A stretch of 64,000 nucleotides of DNA from Prostheceraeus crozeri. Lineage: Eukaryota > Platyhelminthes > Polycladida > Euryleptidae. The notes beneath the pieces were generated by a model. That model was not told the DNA's origin, searched no databases, and saw only the letters and a list, made by a program, of their open reading frames with translations. The stretch's first letter is position 1. Every line of letters begins with the position of its first letter. The translations under genes and the position numbers were made by a program. The stretch lies in contig CAJQUW010012709.1 in the NCBI GenBank assembly GCA_907163375.1, forward strand, positions 186,001 to 250,000, read 5' to 3'. Below, piece after piece: positions 1-18,654 of the stretch.

Positions 1-581
1 ATGAGTATATGTCCAAATGATTGATGCGTTGGATTCTAAATGATCACCATTCAGGCGATGTTAACATGCCTCCATGTTAAACTGTGGCGCGCGGCGACGC
101 CATAGTAGTCATAGCGTTAAATTGTCAAAAATCTGAGCTGTTAGGCTATGAGTATAAATATGTCAAAAACAATTTTTAACAGAAGTATATTTTAATTGAA
201 ACAAGAAGGCCTATTTATATTAAAAAATATAATGGAATAAAATCAAGCATCAAAAGATCAACATTAGAATTTTTATTTTGGGGGGAGGGTCGATGCATCA
301 CATCAAAATGAGGTTTTAATTCAGTGAGACTTCTTGTGTCATTTTCCTTAGTCTATAGATTGCAATTTTTATATGCCTTGTTTACTGAGGCCCAAGATAT
401 CTGCTGATTTTCTTTACCGTGGTGTTTATCTAGGATTGCATGAATTCTATAGCCTACTAGCCTATCATTTTTTTGATATTTTTCATGCAGGAATTTAGAA
501 GTTAAATGGATTTCTGACGATGGCCACTTCAGATGGTCAAAATATTAAAATTGTCGTATTATTTTTATCAAAAATCATCTT

Positions 582-898
582 CCCAACGTTTCGCTCATCT
601 ACGTGGGAAAGCTTCTACGTACAAGGGTACCGATAAAAATTAACGACTGGATTACATACATGAACTGATTACAAAATTTGAGGAGTCACATGAAAATTCT
701 ATTCAGGAAATGGGAAGACTGTTTTTAGAAGTTAACTTCTTGTCAAGGAACGATAGAGTACATAAAGTTATGCCAGAATTTTCATGTGACCCCTCAAATT
801 TTGTAATCAGTTCATGTACATATGTAATCCAGTAGTTAATTTTTATATGCATCCTTGAGAATATTCAATAGACTATGAGCGAAACATTGGAAAATTTT
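582..898. repeat. Foldback repeat
   Basis: The segments at about 639-702 and 776-843 are close inverted copies of each other, with weaker pairing out to about 582 and 898. Both outer ends carry a GAGCGAAAC-type motif on opposite strands. No ORF lies inside. Confidence 0.6.
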
Positions 899-1070
899 TG
901 TTCTTATTTCTTTAAAAAATTACTTCTCAAACATGTTTTATCGAAAATTATATCAAGAAAATTATTTATCAAATTAGGAAAAAAGTAAATTTTAAAGACA
1001 AATTTGGTAGTTTGTCAATGTAGTAAGTAGATTACTCTTCGTACGTCTGTTAAATCATAGACTTGACAAT

Positions 1071-1076
1071 TTTATT
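1071..1076 (-). terminator. Candidate poly(A) signal of the tektin gene
   Basis: AATAAA on the minus strand, about 290 bases past the tektin stop codon. It is the first such hexamer I noticed downstream of the gene. Cleavage here would be an inference. Confidence 0.4.
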
Positions 1077-1365
1077 AATAGTAGTGTATGGTACCAGATC
1101 CGTCTCTCGTGCACTCTTAAAAAAGAGAAAACAAAATGAATCGCATCTCACAATCTTTATAATTTGTACATTGAAATTCGGTTATCGTACAATCACCAGA
1201 GAATCACTCAGCAATGCAAAACTTCATCACAACACGCATTTAAGTACTAGTTTCTACGTCTGCACTGCGCCGACTGTGTACATGAGTCGTGTTGGTTATT
1301 TGGCTGTTAGAATGTAAATGTGCATTTGTGTTACACGATACTTCGAAGACAGTCTATGATGGCAG

Positions 1366-8249
<6,884 letters not shown>

Positions 8250-8583
8250 GTTCTCTGGAAAGGATGACAAACACTCCGATGAAAAAACAATGACGAAAGC
8301 TTAGTAAGACACGTGCGCACAACTAAACATTCAAACAGAGATAGGTCCTAGACCTCGGCAACCACACCAAGGCGACGAAGTTGGATGTGGAGAGGGCTAC
8401 AATCCAACGGATTATCGTCATCGGCTTAGTGATTATCTGAGGGGTTGATAGACGCGTACCTGTCGTGACTGAGGATTAGATCCGGGTTATTGTTGTAGAG
8501 AGATCAGCTGGTTGGCAAGTTAGGGCCGTGATCGGATGATCTTCGCAAGTCGTGAGACTTTCGTTCAGGTCCATCGTTCAAGC

Positions 8584-8630
8584 TCTTTATATAAGGATCT
8601 CCCTAGCAATGAAGTGGTTACCAAGGCCAC
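8584..8630 (-). promoter_or_regulatory. Candidate tektin promoter: TATA-like box with an X-box-like site upstream
   Basis: The minus strand carries TATATAAAG at 8584-8592. About 25 bases further upstream lies a near X-box, GTTACC-AA-GGCCAC at 8617-8630. RFX factors bind GTTRCC(N)RGYAAC-like sites in cilia gene promoters, so the pairing fits a tektin, but the second half-site has one mismatch. It lies about 340 bases upstream of the ATG. Confidence 0.3.
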
Positions 8631-9460
8631 TGAGATCGCAACTCCGTAACTACGCTCCGCCTGAGATGAGTCGTACATAATTAAAGAGTAGACTGATGAA
8701 CGCCATATCTCTATGAAGACGGGTTGAGAACCAACGCAACCAGCAGTGAGGGGCGATCAACAGACGTCCTTGACAGTACCGCGGCGTGGATTATGTTGTT
8801 CATCCGCTTGCACCAGTGAAAACAGTCGAGACAAAACCAAGTAATGACGCCAGATATCTTTCTCTTGGGATGAAGCATTGACAATGAGTCCATTGTGGAA
8901 TGCTTTATGGAAAATGAACATCTACTACAAGATGTCCTAGAATTATCGCTTTGGAGAAACTTTTGACTGCATTTGGAGTCAGCATTGGACAATTTGGAAA
9001 GAAGGGAGCGAGAAAGGATATTTAGAGCTCTTAAATCTGAAAAGTCTGCTACAATTTGTCATGATCTCATAAAATCGTGAAGTAACAAGGATTAGAGAAT
9101 GTTTAATGAATGCTCTTGAATGCATAGAAGAAGTCCTGGCAGCTCAAGGTGCGATTAATCGATGAATTTTGATTAACTTCAGAGAAGCATAGACTGTTTT
9201 CAGACTGTAGACAATATCTGTTTTCACCATCACCACCATTTTAAACAGATGAAACGCTCCTGCGTGTACAGCGAAACATGTGCAGCGAAAGATAGGGTCC
9301 TAATGTACACTAAATTGAGAATTATACAAATGATCGATCTATCCGGAGCAGAAATGAGTTATTTCGATACACCAGAATTAATGAAATATACAGCGTGTCC
9401 CAACCGTCGCTAAAAACTTTAATTGTAGATGATAGCTCTCCTATTACACCGATTTGTCTG

Positions 9461-10142
9461 AAATAATAATTCAAGAAAGACCTTAGCGGTCGAAACGCGA
9501 TCGTCCTGACCAAGTTCCTGTTGATGACCTCATTAAAAATAGTCAAATAATTTGTATGCATATTTTGTAGAATTCTATTTCACGTTTTAGCTTAAGGAAC
9601 TAATATTAATTCTCTTACACACCTGGTAGATTTTAGGTAGCGTATCCCGCTGTGTTAGCTAGATCTGATATTTTGATTGGAAACAGACCTGTCCTCTTAT
9701 CATCTGAATGGGCAGACTGTTCAATAGGATCTTTTCAATATATAAGTGATATAAGTGATAAGCATAATTTTGAACAGAACGACTTACTCGCCAATTCATT
9801 ACACATGAGGAGAGGAGAACCGTTGTTTGTCCTACTAGTGAGTATTTTTAAAATTTTCAGACATTTTAGGATATAATAATGTTCTTTTAAATCATATTTT
9901 GCACCTTTTAGAAAATTAACTAGTCGTTAGCTTGTTTTTTTAAATTTTGTTACCTTGACGCTTTTTGCTACGTTGAATTACAGCCGTAAATCGCTTCATG
10001 ACTTTTCACAGCGTGTCGCAGGCAATAGTTACAAATTACAGTAATACCAGTAACTATTGCCTGACGACGCAGCAGGACCTGCGACACGTTGTTAAAAGTC
10101 ATTAAGCGATTTACGGCTGATAGGTCTTTCTTGAATTATTAT
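9461..10142. repeat. Foldback element with an inner hairpin
   Basis: The outer ends are inverted copies of about 20-25 bases (AATTCAAGAAAGACCT at one end). Inside, 9982-10033 and about 10061-10118 form a second inverted pair built on CAGCCGTAAATCGCTT. It may be a MITE with a nested hairpin. No transposase is seen. Confidence 0.6.
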
Positions 10143-10887
10143 TTGAAACATGTGTCTGTCTCAACACGCCATACTTGCATTATCTCAGATTAGTCCGAAA
10201 GTTTCACAGTAGAAACTACACATCATGGGGATTAGTTAAATAGTAAGCTTTTCTTCATTCGAGCTCTCAAAGGTATGTTATGTATGCTCAATATGTCTCA
10301 TTGCCGCATCACTAGACTTTTGGGACATACTGTATTCATGAATAATTGTAATATGTAATAATCAGTCGGTGTGAAATGTAGCTTTTTTTGAAATATTAGC
10401 ACGATTTTCCATGTGATTTCGTGTGATAGCGTACTAGATCCCATCATTTTTAATGCGCATGTGCAGCTTCGTATTTCAATGTCTTTCTCTCCTAAATGCG
10501 CGGCTCTGACAAAGATCAAAAGTAGCTGATTAGAACTAGCTAAAAGTAATAATAAATTTGAATAATGTAAGAACGATACCTTCCAAGACTGTTGGGACCA
10601 TGGAATCTCCGTCTGATTTCATTCACACTTTCGAAAGTCCCGCTGCATTGGAGACCCGACACTTGGATTCCCACACTGTGGAAGACGAGATCCCGCCACT
10701 CCCTCGTGGATGTCCCCTCGTGTTGGTCCAAAGACACTTCTATAGATCTAGAGGAAATTCTCATGTCATTAGTTTATAACCGTTTTATTCCATTCTCCGT
10801 ACTTTAGATATATCTTATCTATATCTTTTTAGATATCTTATATCAATCATAGATGTCCCTGATGTTATTGATCTCTATAGGAATTCT

Positions 10888-11263
10888 TATTTTTCACCGT
10901 GCGTATAATGTAGATATCTTGTCACTTTATTTTACCTGTAAAGCAGATTACTGCACGGGCGTGCAGTAATATTTTCATTATTGCACTGGTTGAATTATAG
11001 ATTTCTATATAGATATATGCGATTGAATTATGTAACACTCGCATATTATTTCACCATAAAATTACATGTAGATTAGTCATAATGATCATGATATCGGTGA
11101 AAAATAAAATTACCTACACAACTCGTGCAAAGATATCCATCTTTTGCTTTCTCCTCGATCAACATTCTATGCCCTCGCCCTTCGGGCCTCGTGCATAGAT
11201 ATGTTGACCTCGAAGAAAGCAATAAAGATGGATATTTTGCACTAGTTGCGTAAATAACTATTA
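10888..11263. repeat. Direct repeat with GC-rich hairpin, copy 1
   Basis: About 375 bases that recur at 14569-14931. The 3' half forms a long hairpin (about 11117-11253) whose tip reads CGCCCTTCGGGC. An inner TGCACGGGCGTGCA palindrome is also kept in both copies. The ends look MITE-like but no clear target duplication was found. Confidence 0.75.
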
Positions 11264-11406
11264 TAATCGATAGAGAAAGTAGAAAATACCATAGATAGAG
11301 CTACCATGTTACAATGAATGCCATAGCATTGAAGGTTGTCTATGGAATCAATCAATACTATTTGACCAATTTTCGTACTGATATTGCAAATTGTCAGATT
11401 AGAGAT

Positions 11407-11685
11407 TTACATAGAACACTTCCTCAGGAAGTTGATGATAGGTTTCATCAATTGTTTTAATTCTTTTTTGACATCTCGAAGATCCCTTTTCAGATCCATC
11501 AGGAATTCATTCATACAAGTTTGGATTCCACTCTTTGTCTCTTGTTTAATCGAAATCCTTAAAATACTCTTCATTTCAAGTGCTTGATGTAATAAAGTTG
11601 TTACATCATCAATTTTTTCCATTAATTTGTCCAATTTATTCAGGATTCTTTCTTCCGATGAACTATTGGCCTTTTCATCCGCCAT
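11407..11685 (-). CDS. Small coiled-coil protein, 92 aa, unidentified
   Basis: A real ATG (CAATCATGG, good context) opens a frame starting MADEKANSSSEERILNKL. The middle and end are rich in K, E, L and I with heptad-like spacing (for example LDKLMEKIDDVTTLLHQ and KRDLRDVKKELKQLMK), so a helical or coiled-coil protein is likely. There is no signal peptide and no known motif. It lies on the same strand as the PAN-domain gene, within the interval bounded by the two direct repeats. It could be a small single-exon gene, the end of a larger gene, or chance; composition favours coding. Confidence 0.45.
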   Translation of the reverse strand: MADEKANSSSEERILNKLDKLMEKIDDVTTLLHQALEMKSILRISIKQETKSGIQTCMNEFLMDLKRDLRDVKKELKQLMKPIINFLRKCSM

Positions 11686-12822
11686 GATTGTAGATGTTGA
11701 AAGTGATAAGGAATGGAGGAGTCATAGAAGGTATGTTAGGTAGAGTGGTACCTCCGCATTTATTAAATCCCCAATGTGTATACACTTTAGATTTTATTAA
11801 ATGAACTCAAGGGAGGTACATGTTGTATTGTCACCAAATGTAAGATATGAAAATTGTTGCAGTTTAGGAGAAATGACCACGAAATTGACTGATTATGATA
11901 GCAATACAGCAGAAAGAATAGTATTTTACAAATCCTCCGTGTCATGTAATGCTCCTTAAAATAGCTTCGATGGCAGTGACCTGTGGATGTGCCTTTCTTA
12001 ACGCTCAGCTTTATTAATAGGAACATTTTCTAAGGAACCTTATCTCCGAAAAACCTAAATATTTTGATATAAATTTTCACTGCATGCTGCGGTTTTTTTT
12101 GAGTCCACACTCTACCTTCAATGTACACTGTAGGCCTCCTTGCTCTACGGTGCGGTGTAAGTAGTTCTCATGTTCTCATTGCTTTACTACTCGGGGAAAG
12201 GGGCTGGACGCCGCTCCCACCGCTTCCCCGGGTGCGTCCGCTGACTGTAGAAGACAGTAGGATAAGTATCAAGTCTTGAAAAGTTACAGAACGTCGCATA
12301 ATCGGATACGTTCATAAGTATGAAAATGATCTGCCATTGTAATTGTTAAGGCAATTCTAACCATACAGTAACAGCTTCAATTTTCCTAAACGTGAGATTC
12401 CTGTCATCATACTCCGTTTGGCGAACACATTACTGAAAATTGCTTGTATGGGCCACCTTGTTCTTTTCAAAACAATGTTTCAGTTTATCATTTCACTATC
12501 TGTGCAAATTTCATGGCTCCTATGTCATCTAATATATGCAGCCATAATGATTCGAATTGTAGTCCTAAACAAAGATGCTTTGAAACTTTTACTTCGTTTG
12601 ATTTAGGAGATGATAAAAGAACAATTGTTCAATTAGAAGCAAAAATTGATTTTGTCGAAATCACAATTTAAGTCAAAACTTATTTTAAACAAAAAATAAA
12701 AACAATGATGATCAAAATTAGATCCCAAGTTGATTCAGAAAACAAAATACTTGCATGTAGAAATTTTTGTTTCCTCACTTTTGACTTATATAATTCAGAG
12801 AGGCAATAACTGTGCTTCGAAG

Positions 12823-12828
12823 TTTATT
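12823..12828 (-). terminator. Candidate poly(A) signal of the PAN-protein gene
   Basis: AATAAA on the minus strand, about 129 bases past the stop codon at 12957. Confidence 0.4.
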
Positions 12829-12956
12829 ATTCAAAGCTATTCTTATAGACAACAAAAATATGATCGTTGAGTCAAGAGAATATGCAAGTTTTGAAGAAAA
12901 TAAAGTTGTCTTCAATGATAGTCCATCACGTTGTTCAAAAGAGAAGTAGAGTATAG

Positions 12957-13493
12957 TCAACAGATCCTGGTGTAATGCACATAATTTGCATTATTGACAA
13001 ATTCAGAGATAAACATTTCTGCTACAACTGCGTGAAGAGTACAATACAAGGCCACCTTGTCGTAATCGCCACTTCTGCACCAGTCGTAAAGTGAACATTT
13101 TGCTTCACATGCCTCCACATTTGGCACATCATGAAAATCCATTTTGTCATGAGCTGTCAGGTATCCCGGTTTCTCAGTGTATGAGTAGCCACATTGCCGA
13201 CCAAACACCACATCACCAACTTCCTGATTTTTTGTCTTATAAATCATTTGAGAGCTTTGCATTAAATTGCAATCTCCGCTTCTCTTCACGTGATGACCGC
13301 CAGTGCATTTGGGAGTAACCCGACATATCACCAAGCATTCTGATGCTTCTTGGATTCCTGAAATCGTAAGATTTACGTGGTGGATGTTGAATGTTAGATT
13401 GAGCATCACCGAATACTCTGTGAATGCAGAATGAACATCAGCGAAAACGGGGCTCCAAATGAAACAGAATGCGAGCAGATATCTTGTCACCAT
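12957..13493 (-). CDS. Secreted PAN/apple-like domain protein, 178 aa
   Basis: Intronless frame beginning MVTRYLLAFCFIWSPVFA, a clear signal peptide cleaved near residue 18. Two cysteine-rich units follow. The first (about 50-98) has SECLVICRVTPKC and ends at GRQC. The second (about 99-178) has PGYLTAHDK, VEACEAKCSLYDWC and a final C. The spacing C-x3-C-x5-C with a PGY lead-in resembles PAN/apple domains, which bind proteins or sugars outside the cell. The first unit is more divergent. I infer an extracellular binding protein such as a mucosal, matrix or defence factor; the partner is unknown. Confidence 0.75.
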   Translation of the reverse strand: MVTRYLLAFCFIWSPVFADVHSAFTEYSVMLNLTFNIHHVNLTISGIQEASECLVICRVTPKCTGGHHVKRSGDCNLMQSSQMIYKTKNQEVGDVVFGRQCGYSYTEKPGYLTAHDKMDFHDVPNVEACEAKCSLYDWCRSGDYDKVALYCTLHAVVAEMFISEFVNNANYVHYTRIC

Positions 13494-14568
13494 CTTCCTT
13501 GCATAATACTCATTTCATTGCTCTATTCCATGTTGCATTACATTTATTAGTCTTCTCTAAATGGTGCAAAGCATGATGACGTTCAACCCTATCGTGCATC
13601 AGAAGCTTCTGTATTGAAAGCTTTCACATTAAAATTGCAAGCTCTCAACAAAGGAGCTATTGATCAGAATAATACCTGCAATTTTTACTCAACCAGGCAC
13701 TGTTTGAGAAAAATATAGGGGAGAAACATTGATAAGTAACTTGCTGTGTCACGTTATCGTGAGATTAGAACAACAATATTACAATAATTAAGGTGCATTT
13801 CATGTTCGATTAGCATTCAATTAATAAAATAACGCATTGACTATTGCTTTTATTTACAAGAAGAAGATAAAATCCAAATAAATAGTTCATTAATTAATTA
13901 ATTATAAATAAAATAATTAAAGGATCATAGAGGAAGCAAGTATACAGTAGCTAGAGTGTCGACTCAAAGAAATGTCTGCATACAGTGAAAACTTGTATAT
14001 CAGAAGATTCAGTTTTTTGCGTAGATTACGTTCCTGCGGTGCCAAAAATACATTTGATCAATTTCTGAGAAGCAAAATTCTTGCAAATTCTTCCTCTGAT
14101 TATATACTAGCAACGTGAAGCCACTGCATGAGTTGCACGAAACTCATTAGATATCAAAAGGAATGAAAATATAGTAACAGGCGAAACGGAAATTAAGCTG
14201 ATTATCAAGGAAATTTCATGAGCCGCGTACATATCAGCAATACTATTGCATTTGTATGACTCGTAATAGAGAACTTCTCTTCTATACAGTCACTTATTCC
14301 AATCTAAATCCTTGATGATATTATATGTGTATACATGTAGCTAGCTTTTGAGGTTTATAGCTAACCGAGCCGTAGGCGAGGCTTATATCTACCATAGCTA
14401 GTCAATAAAAGCAGTATATACCTAAAAACCTAGCTATAACAATATTATCAACCGACACTTGACAACAAAGTATAGCTGATATTGCATAGTTTGATATCAA
14501 GCAACATCAACCAGAAGTCCATGCATGAACCATAGACTTCTAACCGCTTGAGTTAATGAGATTAGTTT
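13494..14568. other. AT-rich 5' flank of the PAN-protein gene
   Basis: No gene seen. A low-complexity AATTAATTAATTATAAAT tract lies near 13890-13920. The stretch 14340-14410 has a CTAGCT...TAGCTA inverted pair. Confidence 0.45.
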
Positions 14569-14931
14569 TTATTTTTCACCATGCGTATAATGTAGATATC
14601 CTGTCACTTTATTTTACCTGTAAAGCAGATTACTGCACGGGCGTGCAGTAATATTTTCATTATTGCACTGGTTGAATTATAGATTTCTGTATATATGCGA
14701 TTGAATTATATAAAACTCGCTTATTATTTCACCATAGAATTAGATTAGTCATAATGGTCATGATATCGGTGAAAAATAAAATTACAAAACTCGTGCAAAG
14801 ATATCCATCTTTTGCCTTCTCCTCGATCAACATTCTATGGCCTCGCCCTTCGGGCCTCGTGCATAGATATGTTGACATCGAAGAAAGCAATAAAGATGGA
14901 TATTTTGCACTAGTTGCGTAAATAACTATTA
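14569..14931. repeat. Direct repeat with GC-rich hairpin, copy 2
   Basis: Second copy of the 10888-11263 repeat, same orientation, with a few short deletions. The hairpin with tip CGCCCTTCGGGC lies at about 14783-14920. The two copies bracket a 3.3-kb interval containing the coiled-coil and PAN genes. Confidence 0.75.
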
Positions 14932-17770
14932 TTCACACTTCTATGACATTTTATATCATACATTACGCACTGTGCAAAATATCTTTAGTCAGGTCAAGCT
15001 CATTCTTGCTATTGGCAAGATGCAACACAATACTACCTGCCACATTGTCATTTCTATTTTCTATGTCTCGTGTATGAATTTTAGAATTTTTGGTATTGAT
15101 GTTAGAAAATTTTGTAATTTCTTTCCTAGCCTGACAATAGCTACGCATAGTAGCTGAAATATATCGCAGCGTAAAAAATAATTATTTACTCATCTACAAC
15201 ACCTTATATAATCGGCTCTTTCAAAGTTAAATAAAGTGACGAGTTTGCAATTCTGAGAGTAATGCAACTCTGCAATACACCACAAAGTATTGTACGTTCT
15301 AAGACTAAAAAACTACAATTACCTTTCCGAGGTTGCATATTAAGCAGAGTTGTAAAATAACTTTTGAAAATTATGGAACTCATATATTTTTCATTTAACA
15401 TAAAATTTCGAAGCGAAACAACTCAAACAATGATTCCGTGTCACCACTCATCCTATCCTGCCCTCTCAAAGGACGCTTGCACTAATAAAGACGGGTGTAA
15501 CCATTTTACTGTATGGCTACAGTTATTACATAATTTTACACATTTTCCTAACAGTCTGGTGTCAGAGTAGAAACATTTTACTAAGCGATTAAGTTTTCGC
15601 TGCTTGAAATCGTCAGAAATTTGTTTTTCTGCAGTAAAAGCGAAATATCGATTTTCTAATTGTGCCTTGTGTTTTGTCAAACATTCCTATGATGGAAGGA
15701 ATTTGGCGAAGTGAAAAACAACCAAACTTAAGAACCTATTTCTCGAGTAGGACTTCATGCAAGAATTTATGGCCTTGTTTTTTTTAATGATTCAACGACT
15801 CAGACTAGCAAATGTCAATTACATCTAAATGTCGAAGCACGAAGTATTGAGAAGTGTCAAGTCTGAGATGATTTCTCTCATCAAATTGGTTTCATCATGA
15901 AATGACCGGGGAAAACCAGGAGTTAGTTATAGTGAGTGTTCATTTTTCATAACTGACATTCTTTTTCTTCTTTTGCCTAATATAACATACTGAGTTTGGA
16001 AACTCGCTTGGTCCCAACACTTTAAAATAGCTTAATTCAGATTAATTCTTATTTAATGTCATAGTGATTTAGAATATCTTAAAAGAAGAAACATCACTTA
16101 GACACTTCGATTTCATAAAGCAACAATCTTTTTTCTTCCGTAAAATGCAGAAAATGAGGAAAGAATGTCAGAATTCACTGGTCGCTGCCGACTGGACTGA
16201 ATAATGAAAGTACTTTTACAGGAGTATTTAATTTTTAAGTTCTACCATTGTTTTCTGTTCATTTTATCAACCTCGCATTGCTCACTTATCTTGCCTCCGG
16301 TACTGTCACGTCAGTGGGATGCTGACAAAGCGTTGTCATAGAAAGTTGGCACGGTAACGTTTGGTGAAATCAGTTCAAGGTTAGGTATGCATCACAACTC
16401 CTAACCACATCAGGATCTTATCAGTCGACTGATAACAGCTTGCAGATCACTTCGCTCCAAGATTATGAGCTGAAATGAGATCCATAGCTGCCTAAAGGCG
16501 AGAGAAATTTTATTTAATACTGACGGCTTAAAGTCGGGATTCGATTTTTTAAAAATTGATAAAAATAATACACTTCACCTCAGTTATCAAAAATCGAATC
16601 ATGCTAGATTGGTGAGTGGCTGTTAAACAATCATTGCTGCTTTCTTGGATCGAAATGCTTCCTTAAATACTGTGCATCTTGCAACATCCTCCTTTAATAA
16701 CACCAACAAGTATTCACTTGTTCATCATACACATCCACACGCATCAGGAATCTCACGCCAGTATCTCAACAAAGGTTGTAGCTGGTAAATCCACGTGAGA
16801 ACGTTGCTACCGCTATATACAGCCAATGTCGATCCCAGAACCCATTATAGGCAGGTTTACGCACGTAAACGCAAGTTTAATGGAGCACACGATTTTCCAC
16901 GACATTTTTACGGCAGTCCGCGGAGTAGTGTTGAAATTTCATTAGTATTTATCATCAACATGTAGCACATTCAATTAAGTATGATATCGAAAATCAAGAT
17001 CATTTGATGATGACAATGATAATTCTACATCTCAGAAAAATAATTTGATGTCTTAGAAAGACACGAGACAGTCGCTCAGGAATCAGTCATTTGTCATTTA
17101 TCATTTATCAAACAAGCATCGTTGCAACGGAAAATGGTACAAACAATATTCATCAGTAAGGAAGCATTATGTCTGAAGATTTCTTTTTCATCAAGTGCTT
17201 TGAATGCGGAAGCAGCATCTTTGACAAGTTTCAGTTTTATTGGTCACAAGCATTCGTCCCTCTTTCTGTGATTCACTGAAAATGTCTCGATTTTGTTTCA
17301 TACTCCTGGCTTCTACAGGAGCTCAGTATAGACCACTAGCAAGCTAAGCATGAAAACTAAGTTCGGGTAATTGCCTGTATTTTCCATGTTCTCGCTGTTC
17401 TCTCGTCGCGCAGGTACCCTGACATATCGGAGCCATAAAACACTGCGGGTACTTATGGGTTGTCTCCCACCCCCACGTTTTCGAATTTGTCTAAAATCCG
17501 TGGAAATGAATCAATCGTCAAAAAACCTTAACCACATGTAAGTGAGGATATTCTCTAGCTGCATGCAAAAATTTGCGCAAATCAGGCAAGTACTTTTTGA
17601 ATAAGAGACGATGACGTGAAGTACAGCGATGTTTGCAGCTTGATCTGACTCCAGTATCTCTGGAACCTAGACGTAAGAAGGAATGAGTGATTGAGTGAAT
17701 GAAAATGCACAAGTAGACTAGGTGTCCTACATCACTAGAAAGAGTCAAAAGATCACACATTCGGGCTTAT
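14932..17770. other. Non-coding stretch, no gene recognised
   Basis: Frames of 61-80 codons only, none with motifs. A short ATTTGTCATTTATC tandem lies near 17090. I see no RNA gene. Confidence 0.45.
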
Positions 17771-18171
17771 AGTCCGGGAGCTAGCGTGAAGTTGTGCAGG
17801 GAACGAGGTAGTACATAAAACTTTCACATAGCATAGTACACCTTTAACCTACTGCAAAACTTCGCGTCTGCCGGATCAGATCATTTGCTTTTCAGAAATA
17901 GAGATGATAACACAATCCTATGTATTTCCAGTGGTAAAATTGTGACATTTAAGGTGTTGACTCCATTTTTTCGAATTATTGTTCATAAAAGTTACACAAA
18001 TTGGTATTTTGTTGAACTGGTTATTATAGAAATAATCTACAGATCATGATCTTTCAAATGAGTTATCATTCAGTGACAGAGGATGAAGTAAAGTGTACAA
18101 ACAGACACTTTTCGTTAAAGTATAGCAACAATTTTCCTGAAATTTCTATGTTAAAATTTGCAGTTACACCA
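17771..18171 (+). repeat. Single-arm copy of the palindromic element
   Basis: Begins AGTCCGGGAG and follows the left arm of 6251-6996 for 344 bases, then through the loop to CAGTTACACCAAC, where similarity stops. It has no opposite arm. This may be the original unit from which the palindrome formed by inverted duplication, or a truncated palindrome. Confidence 0.8.
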
Positions 18172-18654
18172 ACAGTTTGCAAACGATTGAAAACAGAAAT
18201 TAAATTCAACACTACAGATGTGGATTGTAAAGATAATTTAGATTGTTGATGTTTTAGGAGTTGCTCTAACGTCTTTTTCACAAATTTCGTATTACTCGCA
18301 AGCATCAAAGTGACATGAAAGTTCGCGTGTCGGAAAAATTCGGCGATCCTAGCTATCCATAGAAGTAAATGATTTATCTGAAGTTCACTAGAATGGAAAT
18401 TGACTCAAGGTCGCGGCACCGCCGGGGGAACTAAGTTGGGGCATGAATTTATTAAAAACTTAGAATTGCGCATGTGACTGTTTCTAGCCCAATGCTTCAG
18501 TCGTCGCCAAGTGTATCTAATTGAAAATGCGTGCGATGTTTGTGCCACTATTGTGCATTGCATGAAGCTTTACTTCCATTCTAGAGGTTTTATTGTCATC
18601 AATTTCTATGTAGTTATCAATGATACTCATGAGGAAAGGTTGTACCCACAGATT

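Larger units (their letters stand above)
1..1365. other. 3' flank of the tektin gene, no gene seen
   Basis: Apart from the foldback at about 582-898 and the candidate poly(A) signal I see no gene here. An 84-codon plus-strand frame at 1063-1317 overlaps the presumed 3' UTR and shows no family features. Confidence 0.5.
8631..11406. other. Intergenic stretch, no confident gene
   Basis: Frames of 66-93 codons occur but show no known motif. The stretch contains a foldback at 9461-10142, a small hairpin at 9982-10118 and a dispersed repeat at 10888-11263. Confidence 0.5.

Noticed and set aside
8711-8992. 93-codon cysteine-containing minus frame
   Set aside because: No signal peptide or cysteine pattern; likely chance.
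14340-14410. CTAGCT/TAGCTA inverted pair considered as a regulatory operator
   Set aside because: Short, imperfect, in AT-rich intergenic DNA with no gene start nearby.
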